This document shows, piece by piece, positions 1 to 11,262 of a stretch of DNA of 64,000 bases (position 1 is its first letter; the number at the start of each line of letters is the position of its first letter). Made by a program: the position numbers and the translations under genes. The notes under the pieces are model-generated. The model saw only the letters and a program-made list of their open reading frames with translations. It was not told the origin of the DNA and did no database searches. Origin of the DNA: Mugil cephalus (Eukaryota > Chordata > Actinopteri > Mugiliformes > Mugilidae); assembly GCF_022458985.1 (NCBI RefSeq), contig NC_061790.1, positions 3,431,897-3,495,896 of the forward strand. The letters run 5' to 3'.

Positions 1-1140
1 TTTTTTATTTTTATTTTTTTACTTTAGTTTATTTCGAACAGTCATAAGGAAAGAAATGCATCAAATGCATATACAACTGAAAAGAAACAAAAGACAGAAA
101 TGCCACATAACTTAAAAATGCTAGTAATGTTCGAAAAGGAGTGGAGGGAAGCAACATGCTTATTTGGCCCCACACCTCGTCAGTATTACTATAGATAAAT
201 ACACATTCCTCTTTGTGTTCCTTGGAACTGTAGCATGGAGGTAATAATAATGCTCAGTTTTTGCTAAATCTGCTTTAGAGAGAGGACTTTACAATAATTT
301 TGAAAGCACTAATAATAGTAATAATGATAGACTCAATAGAATAAACACCTCTTTAATCCAACACGGTCCAACAGCAAATCTGTGTTCAGTTTAAAAAGTA
401 ACTTAGTTATTATTATGCAACCTTATTTTAGTGCAGAGATCACCTTATTACATTTTTGTGGGTCAGGATATGTGGCAGCTTTTAATTTGGGCCAATGGAT
501 TGAACATGGGTTGTTATTTTCCTGACTGTCAATCCAACTTTATTAATTTATCACTAAAATATGTGTCAGACATGATGCATGTATTTATAGAGACAGAGAG
601 ATAAATAATAAATGAAACGAAAGGAACCCCCAAAATGCTGAGGTCTTCATTTAAAGCATTGCTTGAAGGGTGTTGCATTTGAGTATAATTATAATCAACA
701 TTAGATTGCTAAACCAAAACCACTACTATTAGAAAATCTTTTCGTTTCACTGCAAGTTACCATTGTCTCATCATTATACTGTCTTTGGGAAAATTTAAAA
801 ATGTGAGAAAAGTAGTCACAGATAAAGAATTGTCTACAACAAAAATAATTAATAATAATTATTAGGTCTGTTAGATGCTGTATTCTAGCGGAAAAATTAC
901 AGTCTATGGTTTATGGTCTGTTGCTACATCAACTTATCCCTTAATTAAATCATACTTGTGAATAAATCCATGATATTTATTATTAAAAATATTTTGTAGA
1001 AAAATTACATAGGCCATAATTTTAGGAAGGTGACGACTTGTATTTAGGTAGTAAAACCAACATTTTAAAAAAAATCCAAGCGCCCTGTATCATAGCTGCA
1101 TGTGTGACGTTTTTAACAAATTAAACCGTTTGGAAATCGG
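1..1140. other. AT-rich non-coding DNA
   Basis: No open frame, RNA gene or repeat family is recognised here. The stretch is AT-rich with a pyrimidine-rich start, and it ends where the base composition becomes richer in CpG. It could be upstream intergenic DNA or the 3' flank of a gene outside the window. Confidence 0.5.
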
Positions 1141-1420
1141 TCCATAATTCAGTTCACATGCGCCGCTGCCTCTGCTGGCACTGATCCAAGATGGCGGCGC
1201 TTTAGGCACGTCCCTCCACAGTCAATACGGCGTCTACGTGTATATATATGTCTATGGGTGCTATCTTGTATTAGAGTCGCTTCATAATATAAATACGGGA
1301 TATATACAGGAATATTTTAGCGATGTTTAGCTAATTTTTCTAACTCATTCGCTCACTAAAACTGCATTAATTAAGGGCGTTCCCGTTTTGAGTGACATGT
1401 GACGTATGGGCGCTGCCATA
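1141..1420 (+). promoter_or_regulatory. CpG-containing promoter with YY1-type site
   Basis: CpG dinucleotides become frequent compared with the flanks. AAGATGGCGGC at 1188-1198 matches the YY1 consensus, a motif typically found just downstream of start sites in TATA-less vertebrate promoters. A second GC-richer block follows at about 1380-1440. The probable first exon with a strong donor lies directly downstream. Promoter function is inferred from composition and motif only; a bidirectional promoter is possible. Confidence 0.5.
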
Positions 1421-1566
1421 GGCCGCTAGCTGCTGGCCTTGGTCTCTCTGCTAGTCCACACCTGCGCTGATGACAACCTTTCGGCTGAGTTCGAGGCTTT
1501 CGTTGATTTTGGGATCACTTTAAAGAAAAAAATAACCGTTGTCTGCTTTGCTGCACGTCGTACACG
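1421..1566 (+). other. probable untranslated first exon
   Basis: The segment lies just downstream of the CpG-containing promoter and ends in CACG followed by GTAAGTGA, a near-ideal donor with exon end at 1566. No convincing coding frame starts inside it, so it reads as a 5' untranslated exon. The next exon was not identified: the following 13 kb is a tandem array and the 5 kb after that shows no recognisable coding exon. The parent gene is therefore unknown. The start boundary is approximate. Confidence 0.4.
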
Positions 1567-1900
1567 GTAAGTGAATTTGGAGAATTATTTTCATGGTCGG
1601 TGTCAGTGCCTGATAAAGCTAGCCTGGTAACTGAAGTTAACTATCTAATTAGTCAGCTAATGAATAGCCTTAGGCTAACCTTCCATGCAGCGAGGCTCCG
1701 GTTTGTTAGCCTTGGCTAACGGGAGGCTATCTATCAAACCTCCACCGAAGTCGGAACGTAAATAATAATTAATAATACTTTTAAATTAAGTGTGTCAGTT
1801 TGGAAAAATATTTATCCACCGCGTAAAGTAGGAAACATTAATGTCTTATTCACGTTACTTTTTCTATACGACCAATGCTACGGTAACAACACAGACTTGG
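1567..1900. other. presumed start of intron 1, unassigned
   Basis: Sequence between the putative first exon and the first recognisable exon-like cassette. It contains short GCTAGC/GCTAAC motifs similar to those in the array, but no aligned unit is clear. Confidence 0.35.
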
Positions 1901-3499
1901 TTCGGTTTCATGTGTGATCAGACATGAGGTCCACTTATCAGGTTTCACCAAGTCTCATCTACCCCTGAAATACAGGTACATATAACAGACAAATATGTAA
2001 GTATTATTTTATTCAAGTTGTTTTAGGATTATTAAGTCGATCGGCTCCTTACAAGATATTTCTATTTGAATCAATTTTTTAAATTAAATCCAGGCACATT
2101 TATAGCTCGGAGATGAAAATGAAAATACATAAATAAATATTAAAAAAGATGTTATCAAGATGAAGTGAAAGAACAGGGACGATTTCGGTTTTATTTATTT
2201 AAAATTTATTCATATTTATACATATTTAAACTGCTATATCTAAGGCCAATAGCAGCGCGACCGGCTAGCATAGTGTTGTAGCATGTGTGCAACATTTTAG
2301 TTACTTATTTATTTATTTATTTCCATTAAACTGCGGGGACAGCTTTAGCTGGGGGACAGATCATCCAAAAATGTCCGTAAATCGGGGACTGTCCCCATAA
2401 ATTAGGGATGTCCGGCCGCACTAGCTTATATTTGCTACTTGTTTTAAGAGACTCGATGCAGAAGATTATTTTGTTTTAAACATCCAGTCTCTCACCAAGC
2501 TCCTGAAATACAGCACACAGTCTTGTAAGTATAATTTTATTATTAAAGTTATTTAAGGAATGTTCATTAGTTCATCCTTAGTTCATTAGAAATCTGTAGT
2601 TTCTAGCAGCGCTAACTTCAAAAGCTAGCTGCTAACATAATGCTAGGCTACTTTTTTTTTTTTTTTTTTTTGCTTTTTTTAGACATTTTATACAGGGGTT
2701 GTGTCATGTTGTATAATCTTATAGAATAAATGCTAAAAAATAAACTAAAATAGTTTATTTAAATGGGTACATCTTTTTAGCATCCTTTAATTTTTGTACC
2801 ATTTGCTAACATTTACACATCGTTAGCCTCGTAGCATGATTGCCTAAGTTATTTTTTGACTTATCGTTACAGTGTCGTCCACCATTTGGTCAAATTTCTC
2901 ACCAAGCACCTGAAATACTACAGAGCTGTAAGTATTATTTTATATCTTGTTTTAGCAACATTTATTAGTTTGCTGGCTTCTTTTAAAAATATAGCTGTCA
3001 AGCTGCGCTAACGTTTTGACTTTCTTCAAGCTAGCTGCTAACATTTTTGACGCTTACATTTTTGTATTTGTCATGTTCTATTTGCATTTTTTTGAAACTA
3101 TACAGAGGTTGTGTAATGCTGTATGACCTAATAGAACATTTGTCAAAAAAAAAATAAATACTGTCTTTTTATTTTAGAAACAGTTAGCTTTATAGAAGGG
3201 TTGTGGGATGTTGTATAATCTTATAGAACAAATGCTAAAAAATAAACTAAAATAGTTTTTTATTTTATTTAAATGGGTATATCTTTTTAGCATCTTTTAA
3301 TTTTTGTACCATTTGCTAACATTTACACATCGTTAGCCTAGTAGCATGATTGCCTACTTATTGTTACAATGTCGTCCACCATTTTGTGAAATTTCTCACC
3401 AAGCACCTGAAATACTACAGAGCTGTAAGTATTATTTTATACCTTGTTTTAGGAACATTTATTAGTTTGCTGGCTCCTTTGAAAAATATAGCTGTCAAG

Positions 3500-5850
3500 C
3501 TGCGCTAACGTTTTGACTTTCTTCACAAGCTAGCTGCTAACATTTTTGACGCTTATATTTTTGTATTTGTTATACTGTATTTGCATATTTTAGAAACTAT
3601 ACAGAGGTTGTGTAATGCTGTATGACCTAATAGAACATTTGTCAAAAAAAAAACTAAATGTCTTTTTATTTTTGCACCGTTAGGTTCATTGAAGGGTTGT
3701 GTGATGTTGTATAATCTTATACAACAAATGCTAAAAAAATAAACTAAAATAGTTTATTTTATTTAAATGGGTACATCTTTTTAGCATTTTAAGCATCTTT
3801 TAATTTTTGTACCATTTGCCAACATTTACACATCGTTAGCCTAGTAGCATGATTGCCTACTTATTGTTACAATGTCGTCCACCATTTTGTGAAATTTCTC
3901 ACCAAGCACCTGAAATACTACAGAGCTGTAAGTATTATTTTATATCTTGTTTCAGGAATATTTATTAGTTTGCTGGCTCCTTTGAAAAATATAGCTGTCA
4001 AGCTGCGCTAACGTTTTGACTTTCTAAACAAGCTAGCTGCTAACATTTTTGACGCTTACATTTGTGTATTTGTTATGCTGTATTTGCATATTTTAGAAAC
4101 TATACAGAGGTTGTGTAATGCTGTATGACCTAATAGAACATTTGTCAAAAAAAACTACTGTCTTTTTATTTTAGAAACCGTTAGCTTTATAGAAGGGTTG
4201 TGTGATGTTGTATAATCTTATAGAACAAATGCGAAAAAGTAAACTAAAATAGGTTTTTATTTCATTTAAATGGGTACATCTTTTTAGGATCTTTTAATTT
4301 TTTTACCATTTGCTAACATTTACACATCGTTAGCCTAGTAGCATGATTGCCTAAGTCATTTTTTTGACTTATTGTTACAATGTCGTCCACCATTTTGTCA
4401 AATTTCTCACCAACCACCTGAAATACTACAGAGTTGTAAGTATTATTTTATATCTTGTTTTAGGAACATTTATTAGTTTGCTGGCTCCTTTGAACAATAT
4501 AGCTGTCAAGCTGCGCTAACGTTTTGACTTTCTTCACAAGCTAGCTGCTAACATTTTTGACGCAGAATTTTTGTATTTGTATATTCTATTTGCATTTTTT
4601 TGAAACTATACAGAGGTTGTGTAATGCTGTATGACCTAATAGAACATTTGTCAAAAAAAAACTAAATACTGTCTTTTTATTTTTGTACCGTTAGCTTTAT
4701 AGAAGGGTTGTGTGATGTTGTATAATCTTATAGAACAAATGCTAAAAAATAAACTAAAATAGTTTTTATTTTATTTAAATTGGTTTATCTTTGCAGCATT
4801 TTAAGCATCTTTTAATTTTTGTGCCATTTGCTAACATTTAGACATCGTTAGCCTAGTAGCATGATTGCCTAAGTCATTTTTTGACTTATGTTACAATGTC
4901 GGTCACCATTTGTCAAATTTCTCACCAAGAACCTGAAATACTACAGAGTTGTAAGTATTATTTTATAGCTTGTTTTAGGAACATTTATTAGTTTGCTGGC
5001 TCCTTTGAACAATATAGCTGTCAAGCTGCACTAATGTTTTGACTTTCTTCACAGCTAGCTGCTAACATTTTTGACGCTCACATTTTTGATTTGCATTTTT
5101 AGAAACTATACAGAGGTTGTGTAATGCTGTATGAGCTAATAGAACATTTGTCAAAAAAAAAAAAAAACTAATGTATTTTATGTTTACACTGTTTAGCTAA
5201 CATTTAAATATTGTGCTTTTGGCGAGAGGACCGCTGAAGATTCCATGTCTTGAGCAACTGCATTTTAATTTTGTCAAATCTTTCACCAAGCTCCGGAAAT
5301 ACTAAAGACAGTATTGTAATATAAATTTAATTTTATTTGTCTTACTATCAATTCCTTATCCGATCCTTTCGAAATTATATCTCTGTAGTAGCTGCACAAA
5401 TGGTTCACTTTCTTTAAAGCTAGCTGCTAACATTTTTGTGCTAGCTTACATCTTTTGTTTTGCTTTTTTAGAGACTTCATAGAAGGGTTGTGTGATGTTG
5501 TATAATCTTATAGAACAAATGCTAAAAAATAAACAAATAGGTTTTTTTATTTCATTGAAATGGGTACATCTTTTTAGCATTTTAAGCATCTTTTAATTTT
5601 TGTGCCATTTGCTAACATTTACACATCGTTAGCCTAGTAGCATGATTGCCTAAGTCATTTTTTGACTTATCGTTACAATGTCGTCCACCATTTTGTCAAA
5701 TTTCTCACCAAGCACCTGAAATACTACAGAGCTGTAAGTATTATTTTATATCTTGTTTCAGGAATATTTATTAGTTTGCTGGCTCCTTTGAACAATATAG
5801 CTGTCAAGCTGCGCTAATGTTTTGACTTTCTTCACAAGCTAGCTGCTAAC
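3500..5850 (+). repeat. higher-order repeat, copy 1
   Basis: This block of consecutive array units reappears about 3.84 kb downstream with unit-specific variants in the same order: CAACCACCTG near 4413, GACGCAGAATTTTTG near 4560, ATTGGTTTATCTTTGCAGC near 4779, and the divergent partial unit TTTTGGCGAGAGGACCGCTG near 5217. Shared variants in the same order mean a multi-unit segment was duplicated, not single units. One donor is degraded in this copy (GTAATATAAA near 5317). Confidence 0.85.
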
Positions 5851-7339
5851 ATTTTTGACGCTTACATTTTTGTATTATGTTCTATTTGCATTTTTTAGAA
5901 ACTATACAGAGGTTGTGTAATGCTGTATGACGTAATAGAACATTTGTCAAAAAAAAACAACTAAATATTGTCTTTTTATTTTTGCACGGTTAGCTTTATA
6001 CAAGGGTTGTGTGATGTATAATTTTATAGAACAAATGCTAAAAACTAAACTAAAATAGGTTTTTATTTTATTTAAATGGGTATATCTTTTTAGCATCTTT
6101 TTATTTTTGTGCCATTTGCTAACATTTACACATTGTTAGCCTAGTAGCATGATTGCCTAAGTTATTTTTTGACTTATTGTTACAATGTCGTCCACCATTT
6201 TGTCAATTTTCTCACCAAGCACCTGAAATACTACAGAGCTGTAAGTATTATTTTATATCTTGTTTTAGGAACATTTATTAGTTTGCTGGCTCCTTTGAAC
6301 AATATAGCTGTCAAGCTGCGCTAATGTTTTGACTTTCTTCACAAGCTAGCTGCTAACATTTTTGACGCTTACATTTTTGTATTTGTCATGTTCTATTTGC
6401 ATTTTTTAGAAACTATACAGAGGTTGTGTAATGCTGTATGAGCTAATAGAACATTTGTCAAAAAAAAAAACAACTAAATGCCTTTTTATTTTTGCACCGT
6501 TAGGTTCATAGAAGGGTTGTGTGATGTTGTATAATCTTATAGAACAAATGCTAAAAAATAAACTAAAATAGTTTATTTTATTTAAATGGGTACATCTTTT
6601 TAGCATTTTAAGCATCTTTTAATTTTTTGTGCCATTTGCTAACATTTACACATCGTTAGCCTAGTAGCATGATTGCCTAAGTCATTTTTTGACTTATCGT
6701 TACAATGTCGTCCACCATTTTGTCAAATTTCTCACCAAGCACCTGAAATACTACAGAGTTGTAAGTACATTTAGAACATTTATTAGTTTGCTGGCTCCTT
6801 TGAAAAATATAGCTGTCAAGCTGCGCGAACGTTTTGACTTTCTTCACAAGCTATCTGCTAACATTTTTGACGCTTACATTTTTGTATTTGGTATGCTGTA
6901 TTTGCATATTTTAGAAACTATACGAGGTTGTGTAATGCTGTATGACCTAATAGAACATTTGTCAAAAAAAAAACTAAATACTGTTTTTTTATTTTAGAAA
7001 CCGTTAGCTTTATAGAAGGGTTGTGTGATGTTGTATAATCTTATAGAACAAATGCTAAAAAATAAACTGAAATAGGTTTTTATTTCATTTAAATGGGTAC
7101 ATCTTTTTAGCATTTTAAGCATCTTTTAATTTTTGTACCATTTGCTAACATTTAGACATCGTTAGCCTAGTAGCATGATTGCCTAAGTTATTTTTTGACT
7201 TATTGTTACAATGTCGTCCACCATTTTGTGAAATTTCTCACCAAGCACCTGGAATACTACAGAGCTGTAAGTATTATTTTATATCTTGTTTTAGGAACAT
7301 TTATTAGTTTGCTGGCTCCTTTGAAAAATATAGCTGTCA

Positions 7340-9700
7340 AGCTGCGCTAATGTTTTGACTTTCTTCACAAGCTAGCTGCTAACATTTTTGACGCTTATAT
7401 TTTTGTATTTGTTATACTGTATTTGCATATTTTAGAAACTATACAGAGGTTGTGTAATGCTGTATGACCTAATAGAACATTTGTCAAAAAAAAAACTAAA
7501 TGTCTTTTTATTTTTGCACCGTTAGGTTCATAGAAGGGTTGTGTGATGTTGTATAATCTTATAGAACAAATGCTAAAAAAATAAACTAAAATAGTTTATT
7601 TTATTTAAATGGGTACATCTTTTTAGCATTTTAAGCATCTTTTAATTTTTGTACCATTTGCCAACATTTACACATCGTTAGCCTAGTAGCATGATTGCCT
7701 ACTTATTGTTACAATGTCGTCCACCATTTTGTGAAATTTTCTCACCAAGCACCTGAAATACTACAGAGCTGTAAGTATTATTTTATATCTTGTTTCAGGA
7801 ATATTTATTAGTTTGCTGGCTCCTTTGAAAAATATAGCTGTCAAGCTGCGCTAACGTTTTGACTTTCTAAACAAGCTAGCTGCTAACATTTTTGACGCTT
7901 ACATTTGTGTATTTGTTATGCTGTATTTGCATATTTTAGAAACTATACAGAGGTTGTGTAATGCTGTATGACCTAATAGAACATTTGTCAAAAAAAACTA
8001 CTGTCTTTTATTTAGAAACCGTTAGCTTTATAGAAGGGTTGTGTGATGTTGTATAATCTTATAGAACAAATGCAAAAAGTAAACTAAAATAGGTTTTTAT
8101 TTCATTTAAATGGGTACATCTTTTTAGGATCTTTTAATTTTTTTACCATTTGCTAACATTTACACATCGTTAGCCTAGTAGCATGATTGCCTAAGTCATT
8201 TTTTTGACTTATTGTTACAATGTCGTCCACCATTTTGTCAAATTTCTCACCAACCACCTGAAATACTACAGAGTTGTAAGTATTATTTTATATCTTGTTT
8301 TAGGAACATTTATTAGTTTGCTGGCTCCTTTGAACAATATAGCTGTCAAGCTGCGCTAACGTTTTGACTTTCTTCACAAGCTAGCTGCTAACATTTTTGA
8401 CGCAGAATTTTTGTATTTGTTATATTCTATTTGCATTTTTTTGAAACTATACAGAGGTTGTGTAATGCTGTATGACCTAATAGAACATTTGTCAAAAAAA
8501 AACTAAATACTGTCTTTTTATTTTTGTACCGTTAGCTTTATAGAAGGGTTGTGTGATGTTGTATAATCTTATAGAACAAATGCTAAAAAATAAACTAAAA
8601 TAGGTTTTTATTTTATTTAAATTGGTTTATCTTTGCAGCATTTTAAGCATCTTTTAATTTTTGTGCCATTTGCTAACATTTAGACATCGTTAGCCTAGTA
8701 GCATGATTGCCTAAGTCATTTTTTGACTTATTGTTACAATGTCGGTCACCATTTTGTCAAATTTCTCACCAAGAACCTGAAATACTACAGAGTTGTAAGT
8801 ATTATTTTATAGCTTGTTTTAGGAACATTTATTAGTTTGCTGGCTCCTTTGAACAATATAGCTGTCAAGCTGCGCTAATGTTTTGACTTTCTTCACAAGC
8901 TAGCTGCTAACATTTTTGACGCTCACATTTTTGATTTGCATTTTTTAGAAACTATACAGAGGTTGTGTAATGCTGTATGAGCTAATAGAACATTTGTCAA
9001 AAAAAAAAAAAAACTAATGTATTTTTATGTTTACACTGTTTAGCTAACATTTAAATATTGTGCTTTTGGCGAGAGGACCGCTGAAGATTCCATGTCTTGA
9101 GCAACTGCATTTTAATTTTGTCAAATCTTTCACCAAGCTCCGGAAATACTAAAGACAGTATTGTAAGTATAAATTTAATTTTATTTGTCTTACTATCAAT
9201 TCACTTATCCGATCCTTTCAAAATTATATCTCTGTAGCTAGCTGCACAAATGGGTTCACTTTCTTTAAAAGCTAGCTGCTAACATTTTTGTGCTAGCTTA
9301 CATCTTTTGTTTTGCTTTTTTAGAGACTTCATAGAAGGGTTGTGTGATGTTGTATAATCTTATAGAACAAATGCTAAAAAATAAACAAATAGGTTTTTTT
9401 ATTTCATTGAAATGGGTACATCTTTTTAGCATTTTAAGCATCTTTTAATTTTTGTGCCATTTGCTAACATTTACACATCGTTAGCCTAGTAGCATGATTG
9501 CCTAAGTCATTTTTTGACTTATCGTTACAATGTCGTCCACCATTTGGTCAAATTTCTCACCAAGCACCTGAAATACTACAGAGCTGTAAGTATTATTTTA
9601 TATCTTGTTTCAGGAATATTTATTAGTTTGCTGGCTCCTTTGAACAATATAGCTGTCAAGCTGCGCTAACGTTTTGACTTTCTTCACAAGCTAGCTGCTA
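7340..9700 (+). repeat. higher-order repeat, copy 2
   Basis: Second copy of the multi-unit block, with the same ordered variants at about 8253, 8400, 8620 and 9058. Here the divergent cassette keeps an intact GTAAGTATAA near 9163, which is decayed in copy 1. Homology weakens beyond about 9.7 kb, so the copied segment spans roughly 2.3-3.8 kb. Confidence 0.85.
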
Positions 9701-10261
9701 ACAATTTTGACGCTCACATTTTTGTATTTGTCATGTTCTATTTGCATTTTTTTAAACTATACAGAGGTTGTGTAATGCTGTATGACCTAATAGAACATTT
9801 GTCAAAAAAAAAACTAAATACTGTCTTTTTATTTTAGAAACCGTTAGCTTTATAGAAGGGTTGTGTGATGTTGTATAATCTTATAGAACAAATGCTAAAA
9901 AATAAACTAAAATAGTTTATTTTATTTAAATGGGTACATCTTTTTAGCATTTTAAGCATCTTTTAATTTTTTTGCCATTTGCTAACATTTACACATCGTT
10001 AGCCTAGTAGCATGATTGCCTAAGTTATTTTTTGACTTATTGTTACAATGTCGTCCACCATTTTGTCAAATTTCTCACCAAGCACCTGGAATACTACAGA
10101 GCTGTAAGTATTATTTTATATCTTGTTTTAGGAACATTTATTAGTTTGCTGGCTCCTTTGAAAAATATAGCTGTCAAGCTGCGCTAACGTTTTGACTTTC
10201 TTCACAAGCTAGCTGCTAACATTTTTGACGCTTACATCTTTGTATTTGTCATGTTCTATTT

Positions 10262-11262
10262 GCATATTTTAGAAACTATACGAGGTTGTGTAATGCTGTA
10301 TGAGCTAATAGAACATTTGTCAAAAAAAAAACTAAATGTCTTTTTATTTTTGCACCGTTAGCTTTATAGAAGGGTTGTGTGATGTTGTATAATCTTATAG
10401 AACAAATGCTAAAAAATGAACTTAAATAGTTTATTTTATTTAAATGGGTACATCTTTTTAGCATTTTAAGCATCTTTTAATTTTTGTACCATTTGCTAAC
10501 ATTTAGACATCGTTAGCCTAGTAGCATGATTGCCTACTTATTGTTACAATGTCGTCCACCATTTTGTGAAATTTCTCACCAAGCACCTGAAATACTACAG
10601 AGCTGTAAGTATTATTTTATATCTTGTTTTAGGAATATTTATTAGTTTGCTGGCTCCTTTGAAAAATATAGCTGTCAAGCTGCGCTAACGTTTTGACTTT
10701 CTAAACAAGCTAGCTGCTAACATTTTTGACGCTTACATTTTTGTATTTGTTATGCTGTATTTGCATATTTTAGAAACTATACGAGGTTGTGTAATGCTGT
10801 ATGAGCTAATAGAACATTTGTCAAAAAAAAAACTAAATGTCTTTTTATTTTTGCACCGTTAGCTTTATAGAAGGGTTGTGTGATGTTGTATAATCTTATA
10901 GAACAAATGCTAAAAAATGAACTTAAATAGTTTATTTTATTTAAATGGGTACATCTTTTTAGCATTTTAAGCATCTTTTAATTTTTGTACCATTTGCTAA
11001 CATTTACACATCGTTAGCCTAGTAGCATGATTGCCTACTTATTGTTACAATGTCGTCCACCATTTTGTGAAATTTCTCACCAAGCACCTGAAATACTACA
11101 GAGCTGTAAGTATTATTTTATATCTTGTTTTAGGAACATTTATTAGTTTGCTGGCTCCTTTGAAAAATATAGCTGTCAAGCTGCGCTAACGTTTTGACTT
11201 TCTTCACAAGCTAGCTGCTAACATTTTTGACGCTCACATTTTTGTATTTGTCATGTTCTATT
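10262..11262 (+). repeat. near-identical adjacent 501-bp unit pair
   Basis: Two neighbouring array units are offset by exactly 501 bp, and their antisense open frames at 10276-10473 and 10777-10974 translate identically. This marks the youngest visible duplication in the array. Confidence 0.85.

Noticed and set aside
6406-6997. Open frames of 69 and 102 codons in the tandem array
   Set aside because: They run through the repeat unit, recur with every unit in slightly different lengths and show no protein-like composition.
10276-10974. Two identical 65-codon frames
   Set aside because: Identity comes from the 501-bp duplication of non-coding repeat, not from selection on a protein.
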